Shown piece by piece: positions 35,565 to 44,403 of a stretch of DNA of 64,000 nt (position 1 is its first letter; every line of letters begins with the position of its first letter). The stretch is taken from NCBI GenBank assembly GCA_035552155.1, contig DASZLX010000015.1:248001-312000 (forward strand), in the 5' to 3' direction. Under the pieces are notes generated by a model, which saw only the letters and a program-made list of their open reading frames with translations, had not been told where the DNA came from and did not search any database. A program made the translations under genes and the position numbers. Source of the stretch: DASXHY01 sp035552155. Lineage in GTDB: Bacteria; Verrucomicrobiota; Verrucomicrobiia; Limisphaerales; DASXHY01.

Positions 35565-37163
35565 ATGGAAAACATTTCCTCCGCGAAAGGTGCGGCCCCG
35601 TGCAGGTGCGCGGACGAACCTCTGGCAGGATGGCGGTCCTGGCGAACCCGACTGACCTCGGGCGGCGCTGTGGCAACCCTCGCAGTGGTGGTCTTTTGGT
35701 TGTTGTTGTTCAATCAAGTTCGCGGCGAGTGGGAAATCAACCCGCAGTATAGCTACGGGTATTTGGTTCCATTATTAGGCGCCACTTTATTCTGGCGTCG
35801 TTGGCCCGATCGCCCCATTCCCAATCCCGTCCGGTCGCGATGGGCCGTTGCGATTGCCTTTGGCTTGCTGCTGATGGTGTTTCCCCTGCGCGTGCTATTT
35901 GAAGCCAATCCGGAGTGGAGGCTGCTCTACTGGATTGGCGGATTGCAGGCACTGGGGCTGAGCCTTTGCGCCCTCGATTGGATCGGGGGAACGCGCTGGA
36001 TGCGGTATTTTGCGCCGCCCATCGCGTTCATGCTGATTGCGCTGCCGTGGCCGGTGGAAATGGAAAAAGCCGCCATCCAGGGATTGATGCGTCTGGTGGC
36101 CGGCCTGACCGTCGGAGTGGTCAATGTGCTCGGCGTACCCGCCATTCAGCATGGAAATCTCATCGAGGTTGGCGCGGGCCTGGTAGGCATTGATGAAGCA
36201 TGCAGCGGAGTCCGGTCATTGCAATCGTCTCTGATGTTATCACTGTTTCTTGGCGAGATGAACCGCTGGTCGTGGCCACGACGCCTCGTTTTATTGGGCG
36301 CCTCAATGTTATTCGTCCTGTTCGCAAACCTGGTTCGCACCACGTTCCTCGTATGGGCGGCGGCCAGCCGGGGAATTCACCAAATGGAGGCGTGGCACGA
36401 TACCGCCGGAACGCTCATAATGCTGATCGTATTGCCCTGTCTGATTGGGCTGAGCTATTTGATGCGGCCCAAAAAACCCTTGGAGCAAGCCAGTTTTGGC
36501 GACAGGACCGCGCTGCAGCCCCTGCCGCGCTGGGTGGGAATTACGATGCTTCTTTGGCTGTTGATTGCCGAAATTGGCACCGAGATGTGGTACCGCGTCC
36601 ATGAAAAAAGATTGGTGGCAAATGTGAATTGGTCGGTCGTCTGGCCGGAGGATGCCTCGAATTTCAGAAGAACAGAATTGCCGGAAAATTCCCGGATCAT
36701 CCTGCGCTGTTCGCGAAGCGAAGCCGCGTCCTGGCAGGATGGGGCAGGGAATGACTTGAGCGCGTTTGTGCTGCGATGGGAGCCGGGGAGGAATTCCACC
36801 CAACTCGCCAGAGGCCATCGGCCCGACATTTGTTTTCCCGCAACCGGCGCAAAATTAGTCCACGATTTTGGCCGGGTTGTCGTGCCAGCGAGGGGCTTTG
36901 ATCTCCCGTTCCATTACCAGAGTTTTGCCAGCGGCGATAAGTTGTTGCACGTTTTTTATTGTCTCTGGTCGGATCGCGTTTCAGCAACGAAATCGGCCGC
37001 GGACGACTCGAGCCAGCGGGCCACCCGGATCCGGGCCGCTTTGGATGGCGAGAGAAATCTGGGACAGAAGGTTATCGAAATCGTCATCAGCGGGCCGGAT
37101 ACCCGGGAGGAAGCGATGGATTTGCTGCGGTCCGAAGTGCCGCAGTTGGTGCGAAAAAACTGA
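35565..37163 (+). CDS. exosortase with fused EpsI-like C-terminal domain
   Basis: ATG 35565 gives 532 aa. Residues ~30-300 form the eight-helix exosortase core with the catalytic triad pattern: Cys213 in GIDEACSGVRSLQ, Arg258 in FANLVRTTFLV and His278 in MEAWHDTAGT. Residues ~320-532 hold one more helix and a periplasmic domain with HRPDICFPATGAKL (~418-431), resembling the H-x-P-x-x-C pattern of EpsI (exosortase-associated). The enzyme processes PEP-CTERM tails and may attach the protein to the cell surface or polymer. Likely substrates are at 3, 37212, 40081 and 57475. The subtype (XrtC, XrtD or other) cannot be decided here. It ends at the terminator 37181-37213. Confidence 0.9.
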   Translation: MENISSAKGAAPCRCADEPLAGWRSWRTRLTSGGAVATLAVVVFWLLLFNQVRGEWEINPQYSYGYLVPLLGATLFWRRWPDRPIPNPVRSRWAVAIAFGLLLMVFPLRVLFEANPEWRLLYWIGGLQALGLSLCALDWIGGTRWMRYFAPPIAFMLIALPWPVEMEKAAIQGLMRLVAGLTVGVVNVLGVPAIQHGNLIEVGAGLVGIDEACSGVRSLQSSLMLSLFLGEMNRWSWPRRLVLLGASMLFVLFANLVRTTFLVWAAASRGIHQMEAWHDTAGTLIMLIVLPCLIGLSYLMRPKKPLEQASFGDRTALQPLPRWVGITMLLWLLIAEIGTEMWYRVHEKRLVANVNWSVVWPEDASNFRRTELPENSRIILRCSRSEAASWQDGAGNDLSAFVLRWEPGRNSTQLARGHRPDICFPATGAKLVHDFGRVVVPARGFDLPFHYQSFASGDKLLHVFYCLWSDRVSATKSAADDSSQRATRIRAALDGERNLGQKVIEIVISGPDTREEAMDLLRSEVPQLVRKN

Positions 37164-37180
37164 GCCCGATTCCGAACTTG

Positions 37181-37213
37181 AAAAGCGACCGTTCACCCAC
37201 GGTCGCTTTTTTT
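37181..37213. terminator. bidirectional rho-independent terminator
   Basis: AAAAGCGACCGT and ACGGTCGCTTTT pair perfectly over 12 bp with loop TCACCC, with A and T tracts on the two sides. It lies between the converging exosortase and PEP-CTERM genes, so it can serve both strands. Confidence 0.92.
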
Positions 37214-37964
37214 ATTGCCTGATCCAGCCCCGGCCTGATTTTCGCAACCGGAGGCCAATGATAGGGAAAAATGCCAGCACGCCGGCCGCCAGGCCGTAGG
37301 CCACGGGTTCCGGAACCACCGCGATATAATTGTAAATGATTTGGACTTCCACGCCCGCGAGAGCTTGAGCCTGCGCCACCAATTGATTCTGCTTGTTGGA
37401 GGCTGTAAAGGTTCCGTCCGCCGACAAAAATAAGTTGGCCAATCCCGACCCCGTGAACATGGCGACCTTGGCGCGTGATTTCAGGAGCTTCTGGTTCGAG
37501 CTGGTGATCTCATAATCCGTGGTGCTTCCGGAAGTGCCGTCGAAATCAATATCGCCGTCAAACGCATCGGCTGAATAAGTGCGGGCCACCACCTGCCGGT
37601 CTTTGACGGCGGGCGTGGTTCCATCCGGCAGATCGAGAACCAAATCGAGCGTTTGGCGGGAATGAATGGCCTGGTCCTGGTCACTGGTGTTCTCGAACTG
37701 TTGCGATAACTGGATGGTGCTGCGTACGATGACCCGAACGGATTGAAGTTTTCCCAGGCCGGGATCGAATTGTTGAAAGCTTAACGGCTGGTTGGAGAAA
37801 TCTGCTGCCTGCGGTGATAACATTGCGCTTACGGTAATGGTGGAAATGGCGCCATGCGCCAGGTTCGCGAGACCACATAACATCGCCGCCAAAAACAATT
37901 TTTTGGCGTCTCTTTTTACCGCCGAGAGCAGTTGTGCCCGCTTAAGAAATCCACTCAAAGTCAT
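37212..37964 (-). CDS. PEP-CTERM sorting domain protein
   Basis: Start at 37964 gives a signal peptide with basic N-region (MTLSGFLKRAQLLSAVKRDAK) and core LFLAAMLCGLANLAHG; 250 aa. The mature domain is a beta-rich choice-of-anchor-type region (TITVSAMLSPQAADF, VRVIVRSTIQLSQQF). It ends in the sorting signal VPEPVAYGLAAGV ... FFPIIGLRLRKSGRGW. It converges on the exosortase gene across the terminator. A tandem GATGTCCT repeat is located upstream of its start (38010-38037). Confidence 0.9.
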   Translation of the reverse strand: MTLSGFLKRAQLLSAVKRDAKKLFLAAMLCGLANLAHGAISTITVSAMLSPQAADFSNQPLSFQQFDPGLGKLQSVRVIVRSTIQLSQQFENTSDQDQAIHSRQTLDLVLDLPDGTTPAVKDRQVVARTYSADAFDGDIDFDGTSGSTTDYEITSSNQKLLKSRAKVAMFTGSGLANLFLSADGTFTASNKQNQLVAQAQALAGVEVQIIYNYIAVVPEPVAYGLAAGVLAFFPIIGLRLRKSGRGWIRQ

Positions 37965-38009
37965 CGCAGTGCAGTGTGCAGGATTGCGAGGGTGGCGTCT
38001 GCCTTGTTG

Positions 38010-38037
38010 AGGACATCGATTGCAGTAAAAGGACATC
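38010..38037 (-). promoter_or_regulatory. candidate operator: GATGTCCT direct repeat, 20-bp spacing
   Basis: On the minus strand GATGTCCT occurs at 38037-38030 and again at 38017-38010, with CTG between them, the same arrangement as the GATGTCCT/GCGTCCT pairs upstream of the genes at 34687 and 40081. It sits 45-72 bp before the start codon at 37964. Confidence 0.45.
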
Positions 38038-38202
38038 GAGGCCGTATTTTAATCAAAGTTGCGGCGAACGATCTCCTCTTCATCAATTCGTTTCTCGAAT
38101 GTCACTTTTTCCCGGAAGCGGGCTGCTAAAGTTTTTGGGCTGTACCGGGATTTGCCAATGCGAAACTCGTTTTGGAAAACCCGGGAGCGAACCGAAAGAG
38201 CT

Positions 38203-39876
38203 ATGAATAGTGTCTTTAAAAAAACTCTGATCTTTGTGGCGGTTATGGCGGCAGTCGGAGGCATGGGTTGGTTTGGCCGCAAGACCTACAAGAAAACGGT
38301 GGAGCACCGCCTGGTGGCGCAAGCAAAGGATTATCTCGCCAAAAAAGATTACCATAACACTTCCCTCTGCGTGCAGCGAGCGCTGCAATTGAACCCCATA
38401 AGCCCGGGCGCTGCCCAGGTCATGGCGGATATGTTGGAAGAAGTGGACGCTCCCACAGCGTTGGTCTGGCGGACGCGCGCGGCAAAGCTCCAGCCCGGGA
38501 ACATGGAGCAGCGCTTTCATTGGGCTGAAACCGCCATCCGAATGCATGACGTCCCTTCGGCCACAGAGGCATTGGATGGACTCGATGCAATGGCGAAGGC
38601 CACCGCCACCTACCACAAATTGAAGGGCGCTCTCGCATGGAGTCTCCACCAGACGGATGAAGCGGAAAAAGAATATTTGGAAGCGGACCGGCTGGAACCG
38701 GAAAATTTGACCGTCCAGCTCAATCTGGCCACGACCCGTTTGACCTCCACCAACGAAAATATCGCGAAGACCGCCCGGGTTTCGCTCCAGGAACTATCGA
38801 CGCATTCGGAAGTTCGATTGGAAGCCCTGCATCAATTGTTCGCCGATGCCGTTGCGCATAAGTCGTCGGAACAGGCGGTGGCTTATTCGTTGCAGATCGT
38901 CAAAGACCCGTCGGCTACTTTCAGGGATAAGATTGATTATTTGGAGCTGCTTCGCGAAACTAAAAGTTCCGAGTATTCCAACTGGTTGGCCGCTCTCGAA
39001 AAAGCTTCTGTCACGGACTCCACAAACGCATTTGCGCTCGCGCATTGGAAGGCGACCACCGGAAATCCGATCGACGCCCTGCGATGGATCAAAAGCCTTC
39101 CTCCGCAAATCCAGACCAATCAGCCGGTGCCGCTGGTAATGACCGATTGCCAGATGGCGGTCAAGGATTGGAAGGGAATCCTCGCGGAAGTGGACAAAGC
39201 CGATTGGGGTGAAGCCAATTATTACAAACTGGCGCTGCAATCGCTCGCCGAGCGTTCCCTGGGCGAAAGCGCGGCGGCTGACGTTTCCTGGCGCAAATCC
39301 GTGCGCGCCTCGGACCATCGGTTGGACAGATTAGCGCGCCTCGCGGAAATCACCGGCGTCTGGGGCTGGACCTCTGAGAAATCAGAGGTGCTGACGGAAA
39401 TCGTGGATGAGTTCCCCCAGGAAACCTGGGCCCTCGATCAACTTGCCAGCCAGTTGCATGCTTCGGGAAAAACGCTCGAAATGGAGCGGCTGTATTCCAA
39501 GGCGTATTCTAAAGACCCTTCCAACATCCGATTGAAAAACAACCTGGCCAATCTCTACCTCCTGCAGAAAACCGAATTGCCAAAAGCTTACGAGATGGCA
39601 AAGGAAGTTTATAACGATTCCACCAACAATCCCTTTTTCGCTTCCACTTACGCTTACTCACTTCTGCTGCAAAGCAAGAGTGACGAAGCGCTCAAAGTCG
39701 TGAATGGCCTCAAGGCCGAATATCTCCAGATTCCCTCAGTGGCGCTTTATTACGGTGTAGTTCAGGCAAAGGCCGGCCATAAGGATATATCACGTGAGGC
39801 ATTGAAGCGCGCGCAGGCTGGCAACCTTTTGCCTGAGGAAAGAGCCATTGTTCAATTGGCCGAAGCGCAGAGGTAA
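38203..39876 (+). CDS. membrane-anchored TPR protein (EPS/PEP-CTERM locus)
   Basis: ATG 38203 gives 557 aa: a single N-terminal helix (TLIFVAVMAAVGGMGWFG) followed by tetratricopeptide-like helical repeats, e.g. AQAKDYLAKKDYHNTSLCVQ, HKLKGALAWSLHQTDEAEKE, NIRLKNNLANLYLLQKTELP and FFASTYAYSLLLQSKSDEAL. Such TPR proteins are common in exosortase/EPS loci (PrsT-like), where they are thought to help assembly. No enzymatic motif. It is likely exposed to the periplasm. Confidence 0.82.
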   Translation: MNSVFKKTLIFVAVMAAVGGMGWFGRKTYKKTVEHRLVAQAKDYLAKKDYHNTSLCVQRALQLNPISPGAAQVMADMLEEVDAPTALVWRTRAAKLQPGNMEQRFHWAETAIRMHDVPSATEALDGLDAMAKATATYHKLKGALAWSLHQTDEAEKEYLEADRLEPENLTVQLNLATTRLTSTNENIAKTARVSLQELSTHSEVRLEALHQLFADAVAHKSSEQAVAYSLQIVKDPSATFRDKIDYLELLRETKSSEYSNWLAALEKASVTDSTNAFALAHWKATTGNPIDALRWIKSLPPQIQTNQPVPLVMTDCQMAVKDWKGILAEVDKADWGEANYYKLALQSLAERSLGESAAADVSWRKSVRASDHRLDRLARLAEITGVWGWTSEKSEVLTEIVDEFPQETWALDQLASQLHASGKTLEMERLYSKAYSKDPSNIRLKNNLANLYLLQKTELPKAYEMAKEVYNDSTNNPFFASTYAYSLLLQSKSDEALKVVNGLKAEYLQIPSVALYYGVVQAKAGHKDISREALKRAQAGNLLPEERAIVQLAEAQR

Positions 39877-39902
39877 AGCAGAACCAGGCCCGGCAATCGG
39901 GC

Positions 39903-40080
39903 GGTTACATTTGTGTTCCTGAAACAGGGAATCCGCGGCCAGACGAAATCTACGTCGCTTTCAGGCAGAGACTTCAAGTGATGTCCTAAAGCTGCTGACG
40001 CGCGTCCTCGGCGCGTGAGACTTATTTTTGAGATTCCTCTAGAGTCGCCCCGCTAAGACAACTGTTAACTGGAAAGACAT
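39903..40080 (+). promoter_or_regulatory. shared leader/promoter element, copy B (upstream of PEP-CTERM gene)
   Basis: Homologous to 34501-34686. Blocks: GGTTACATTTGTGTTCC (39903-39919), GATGTCCTAAAGCTG (39980-39994), CGCGTCCT (40001-40008; 21 bp after GATGTCCT), TTATTT (40022-40027), CCTCTAGAGTC (~40036-40046), TAACTGGAAAG (RBS) and start ATGAGAAT. GCCCG-GCAAT-CGGGC just before it (39888-39902) may end the TPR transcript. No third full-length copy was found. Confidence 0.6.
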
Positions 40081-40773
40081 ATGAGAATATCCCGATTTTT
40101 TTGCTTAGTGTGTTCCGCCGTGCTCGTTGGCGGGTCTGCCCGCGCGGCGCTCCTGGACATCTCTCCCCAGCAGGGTGCGCCGGATCTGACCGCGTCATTC
40201 ATAACGGTTGACTATACGGCGAGTGATAAAACGTTGGTCGCATCGGGATATTCAGACACGTACTATCCGACTTGGGGAGACGGATCGGCCGGCACTCAGT
40301 TGGGCGCCGGGACTTGGAAGTTGACCGCCACGCTCGGAGCGAATAACGGGATTGTAGGAGGACATTTGGATGTTTATAACACTTACAACGTCGACTTCCC
40401 GAGCGGCAGTCCGGATTTATTGCTGAGCGCCAATCTGGTGGCCGGCCCCGCCGGCCAGGTGTTCGGGTTTAGTGGCACCGGGGCGGCCAATCACGACGAA
40501 TTTGATTTTCTATTTCAGGTGCAAGGCGGCTCCCTGGCCGGCGATTACCTCGCGTGGGGAAATATTGGCGGGATTATTTTGAATGCTGATTTTGCCTCGG
40601 GCGGGACCCCCTTCACAGGCGATTGGAGCCAGGATTTTAATAATGCGGGAGTCGGAGACTCACAGACTTTCGTGCCGGAATCTTCCGCGTATGGGCTTTC
40701 TGCTGCTTTGGTGGCAGTTTTTGGGGTTGGCTTGACGCAAATCAAAAGAATGCGCTTTTGCGCCTTTTCATGA
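40081..40773 (+). CDS. PEP-CTERM sorting domain protein
   Basis: A 230-aa protein with signal peptide (MRISRFFCLVCSAVLVGGSA). The mature part includes LTATLGANNGIVGGHLDVYN and the block DEFDFLFQVQGGSLAGDYLA. The end is VPESSAYGLSAALVAVFGVG with basic TQIKRMRF, a PEP-CTERM variant in which the second Pro of VPEP is Ser. The same block occurs in the next gene (40865), which has lost the sorting tail. RBS CTGGAAAG precedes the start. Confidence 0.85.
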   Translation: MRISRFFCLVCSAVLVGGSARAALLDISPQQGAPDLTASFITVDYTASDKTLVASGYSDTYYPTWGDGSAGTQLGAGTWKLTATLGANNGIVGGHLDVYNTYNVDFPSGSPDLLLSANLVAGPAGQVFGFSGTGAANHDEFDFLFQVQGGSLAGDYLAWGNIGGIILNADFASGGTPFTGDWSQDFNNAGVGDSQTFVPESSAYGLSAALVAVFGVGLTQIKRMRFCAFS

Positions 40774-40864
40774 GTCGCGTCAATCAGCGGGGCCTCCTGA
40801 CTTTTCGCGGTTTCTTTTTCAGAATCCGAGTTCTTCCACGCCCGGCCCGCCCGCCCTTAAAACT

Positions 40865-43453
40865 ATGAAAACCTATCTACTCACTATTGTGTCAGTGCTC
40901 GGCTGCTGCGCCGCCGTCCAAACAGCTTCGGCGACGCTGCTGAATGTAGTCGGGACTTCCCCAATCATCGCCTACAGCAGCGGAAGTTCAATGGCCGTCA
41001 CTTACTCCGCTGATAGCGGATTATTTTCGGTCGTCGGAAATCCCGGTCTCGTCTCCTTCGGCTCAGGAGCCCCGTCCATTTCCACCGGCACAAAGTCTCT
41101 AGCCATTCAAATCATGGTGGATTCAACCGGCGCCCTGGTTTCTGGATCACCTTCCAATCAGGACCTGGTTGTTATGGGCACTGTGAACCGGGTGGTTTCC
41201 GGAGTCACCAATACATATACCGGCGTGCTCGTCGAAGGCCAGGTGCTGGGTTTTGGATTTCTGGAAAACGGGTCTGCGGACCTTTATGACTTTCGCTTTC
41301 AGGTGACGGGCGGTTCGATGGCTTCGTTATTCGGCAACGTTGTGAGTGTCACTTTGAATAGCGCGGCATCCACCTTCTCCAACAATTTCACGATTGATTT
41401 TCATGGAGCGGCACAAGGGAATGTGGCTCGGAACAACAGCGACACGACTCCGCCCGTGATCACCTGCCCGGACAACATCGTGGTGGAAGGCAACACCAAT
41501 GTGGATGGATCTGGCGGGGCGTACGTGACTTTTCCGAACCCAACCCTTGATGATCCAACGGCCACCCTTGTGTTCAATCCCACTAACGGCAGCTTCTTTC
41601 CTCTGCCGGCCGGTTTGGCCTCCACGAATTACACCGTCGTTTGCACCGCCACCGATCCGTCCGGTAATTCGAGCCAGTGCTCGTTCGTTATCACCGTGCA
41701 GGACACGACGGCGCCTGCTTTTGAAGCGGGCAACCCGGTTATCAGTGGATGCGACCAACCCCTGATCGTCACCAACGATCCCGGGCAATGTTCGGCAACG
41801 TTTTCTTTTGCCCGGCCAATGGCATTGGATACAGATAGCGACACTCCCATCCCGGCCTCGGTCAGCGCGATTGATCAACAGGGCGCAGTCATATCGCTCG
41901 CCGACATCGGCGGCGGGATTCTTCAAGGGATATTTCCCAAAGGCTCAAATGTGCTCACCTTTACCGCGAGCGACGGTCGCGGAAACTCCGCCCAGGCGAA
42001 ATGCACGGTGGTCGTCGTGGATGGAGAAGCTCCGAACCTGATGTGCATGGACCAAACCGCCACGTTCAAGCCCATTGAAACGAATGCTCTCTCCTGTATT
42101 TCCGCGGAATTTGGGTGTAACGACATTGCCAGCAATAACACTATCTGGTTTAGCAGCGTGTTGAACGCTCCCTCGGGAAACCAGGCGCCGTTTACCGTTC
42201 ATTTCTTCGATCAGCACATTGAACTGAACATTGATGAGGGCACGAACCTGGTTATAGACGTCCCCGAGGCTTTGGTGACGTTTTCCAATGGCGTAGCCGT
42301 AGCGACCACCCAATTTATCAATGGCCAATGGGTGACGGTTTCACCTTCGAGTCCTCACAACAACACCTTCCTTTCCGGGATTGCTTTTAACGTGCCCTTC
42401 GACCTGGACGGTTGCCATTCGCCCAATTGTTGCTTCAGTCATTGTTTTGAAGGCGGCAGAAAGAAGCGGCATCATGACGACCTCCAGGCAACCTGGTGCG
42501 GACGTTTTGAAATCAGCAGGCCCGGAGTGCTGGTGAACTGGGCATGGTCGGCCGCAGTCTATTCGCAATTCAGCACCGATTATAATGCGCTGGGTGTCAA
42601 GCCGGTCGATGCGCGCAGCTGCAATTGGCACACGGACGATGACGCCGGGACTCCCGAAAACTTCAAACGATATGTCGTCGCCGGCGCTCGCGGCGATGGC
42701 CGCTGGAGCAGTCACGGCGATTCCGGTGACAAGTTCACCGGAATTTTGACGGATTTTAAGCGAGCCAATTTAGGCGTGGGGACGGTTTGCATGGGAGCGG
42801 TCGTGTTCGACACACCTTTGGCCGCCGATAATTGCGACAATTCCGTGACCGTAACCTGTGATCCACCGTCCGGCAGTGTTTTCGGACCCGGCGATCATAC
42901 GATCAACTGCACCGCCGTGGACTCGAGCGGTAATTCAAATACCTGCTCTTTCACGCTGACGGTTTTGTCGCCCTTGCATGTTGTCTTTGATTCGCCGTGC
43001 GACGACAATCTCAATGATAACACTTCCCAGCCCGACGACGGATTCAGTGATATGAATTGCCCGGACGACCCTTCCACGCCGCAAAATGTTACGCGTTTCC
43101 AGGCAGGCTCCAGGATTGTTCATCTTGTGAGAATCCTCGATTGCAATGACAATGATGTCACTTCTCAACTGGCGCCGTTTATCACTGTCCACATTGATGT
43201 CACTGAGCGGCAAGGATCTTATTACGATTCAATCCTGGTAAAAGATTTGGCGGAATCTTACACGGGGGTGGGAACACCGGGCGGGATTATGACGCCGGCG
43301 GGGTCTCAGTTCCAATATGTTCTGGATACGAAGAATTACGAGGCTGATACGATCAACAATTCCAAGTTCTTCCGCGCGTGCGTGTGGGTGGACTATAACA
43401 GTTCACCCGGAATCCCCGTGGGCATGGAAGATGTGATTCTCGAAAGCAAATAG
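40865..43453 (+). CDS. secreted HYR-domain (hyalin-repeat) protein
   Basis: 862 aa with signal peptide (VLGCCAAVQTASA). Residues 1-~195 are paralogous to the PEP-CTERM protein at 40081 (DLYDFRFQVTGGSMASLFGN against DEFDFLFQVQGGSLAGDYLA). Three HYR-like regions follow (TTPPVITCPDNIVVEGN ... TNYTVVCTATDPSGNSSQCS; DTTAPAFEAG ... FTASDGRGNSAQAKC; VTVTCDPPSGSVFGPGDHTI ... DSSGNSNTCSF). A Cys/His-rich stretch (DGCHSPNCCFSHCFEGGRKK) separates them. HYR domains are Ig-like and common in surface adhesion proteins. The C-terminus has no PEP-CTERM. Confidence 0.85.
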   Translation: MKTYLLTIVSVLGCCAAVQTASATLLNVVGTSPIIAYSSGSSMAVTYSADSGLFSVVGNPGLVSFGSGAPSISTGTKSLAIQIMVDSTGALVSGSPSNQDLVVMGTVNRVVSGVTNTYTGVLVEGQVLGFGFLENGSADLYDFRFQVTGGSMASLFGNVVSVTLNSAASTFSNNFTIDFHGAAQGNVARNNSDTTPPVITCPDNIVVEGNTNVDGSGGAYVTFPNPTLDDPTATLVFNPTNGSFFPLPAGLASTNYTVVCTATDPSGNSSQCSFVITVQDTTAPAFEAGNPVISGCDQPLIVTNDPGQCSATFSFARPMALDTDSDTPIPASVSAIDQQGAVISLADIGGGILQGIFPKGSNVLTFTASDGRGNSAQAKCTVVVVDGEAPNLMCMDQTATFKPIETNALSCISAEFGCNDIASNNTIWFSSVLNAPSGNQAPFTVHFFDQHIELNIDEGTNLVIDVPEALVTFSNGVAVATTQFINGQWVTVSPSSPHNNTFLSGIAFNVPFDLDGCHSPNCCFSHCFEGGRKKRHHDDLQATWCGRFEISRPGVLVNWAWSAAVYSQFSTDYNALGVKPVDARSCNWHTDDDAGTPENFKRYVVAGARGDGRWSSHGDSGDKFTGILTDFKRANLGVGTVCMGAVVFDTPLAADNCDNSVTVTCDPPSGSVFGPGDHTINCTAVDSSGNSNTCSFTLTVLSPLHVVFDSPCDDNLNDNTSQPDDGFSDMNCPDDPSTPQNVTRFQAGSRIVHLVRILDCNDNDVTSQLAPFITVHIDVTERQGSYYDSILVKDLAESYTGVGTPGGIMTPAGSQFQYVLDTKNYEADTINNSKFFRACVWVDYNSSPGIPVGMEDVILESK

Positions 43454-43468
43454 CCGCTCGCAATGAAG

Positions 43469-43497
43469 GGAATGTCCGACCGGGCGTCGGACATTCC
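43469..43497. terminator. strong hairpin, possible terminator
   Basis: Perfect 12-bp stem GGAATGTCCGAC / GTCGGACATTCC with loop CGGGC, 15 bases after the HYR gene stop and 20 before the next start (43517). No U-tract follows, so termination is likely but not assured. Confidence 0.6.
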
Positions 43498-43516
43498 TGT
43501 GCAGAAGTTACATTTA

Positions 43517-44317
43517 ATGACTCAAAAAAGCGCGAGGCGAATTCAAGGATTTGCCGCAGTTGCGGCTGTGGCAGCATTGATCGGAATTGCTGGGTACGCG
43601 GCGAAGAGGTACGGAACACAAAACCAATCAACCGTGCCGGCTTCCACAGCGCGTCCGCCCGCCATTGTCAGCGATTACCAGGCTCCTTTGGCCGGCACTT
43701 CCGGGGTCGAGCGTGAGTTAAGAATCACTCCGGAAGCTGTGCTGGCTTCAGTCAACGGGCATATATTGTCGGCGGAGGCGGTGCTTCCGCCTGGTTCCTC
43801 CGGCCAAAGTGTTTCACGGGAGGTTTGCGAATATTACCGGCAACGAGCCATTGACCGCGAATTGATTTTCCAGACCGCCAGCGCCCAGCACGTTGTGCTG
43901 AACGAATCACAGCAGCAGCAATTGGCCAATCTGCAACGCCTGCGTCAGCAACAGGGACCGGGCCTCGTTCGTGATCTTGCCGGGGGACCGGAGGAGCTGT
44001 CTTTCGAGTTACGGGATGACGAGGCATTCATGTTGCAAACTTCCTTGATGGAAAACTCGGGTGCGTCGCCAAATGTGACTTCGCAACAGGTCTCCGATTA
44101 TTACCAGTGGCACATCGCGGAGTTCGGAGAGTTGCCGACGGATGAACCGTCTCGCCAGGAAGCGTGGAGCCGGATTGATTTTGAAATCCGACAAACTCTT
44201 GCCTCCGGTGTGCGGTCTGATTTTCAAAGAAAACTGGCTGATTACATGCAGCGGATTAAAACGGGAGCAAACATTCAATTGACGCCGCTGGCCTCCTTCG
44301 CCAACACCAGTGAATAA
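43517..44317 (+). CDS. SurA-N-like/parvulin-type protein lacking PPIase domain
   Basis: ATG 43517 was preferred over 43463, which lies inside the hairpin. 266 aa: signal-anchor (IQGFAAVAAVAALIGIAGYAA), then VLASVNGHILSAEAV, which resembles the SurA_N pattern V-A-x-V-N-G, followed by helical segments (YYRQRAIDRELIFQTASAQH, DFQRKLADYMQRIKTGANIQ). The usual parvulin PPIase repeat is not visible. Such truncated SurA-like proteins occur near exosortase loci and are suspected chaperones for exported substrates. Confidence 0.6.
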   Translation: MTQKSARRIQGFAAVAAVAALIGIAGYAAKRYGTQNQSTVPASTARPPAIVSDYQAPLAGTSGVERELRITPEAVLASVNGHILSAEAVLPPGSSGQSVSREVCEYYRQRAIDRELIFQTASAQHVVLNESQQQQLANLQRLRQQQGPGLVRDLAGGPEELSFELRDDEAFMLQTSLMENSGASPNVTSQQVSDYYQWHIAEFGELPTDEPSRQEAWSRIDFEIRQTLASGVRSDFQRKLADYMQRIKTGANIQLTPLASFANTSE

Positions 44318-44403
44318 TCCCGCTTTGAAATTCTAATCCCAAATCAAACGGGCAAATTGGACCGACTATTGTTTTCTCATTGCTCCAGACCGAAGAGAAT
44401 CCG

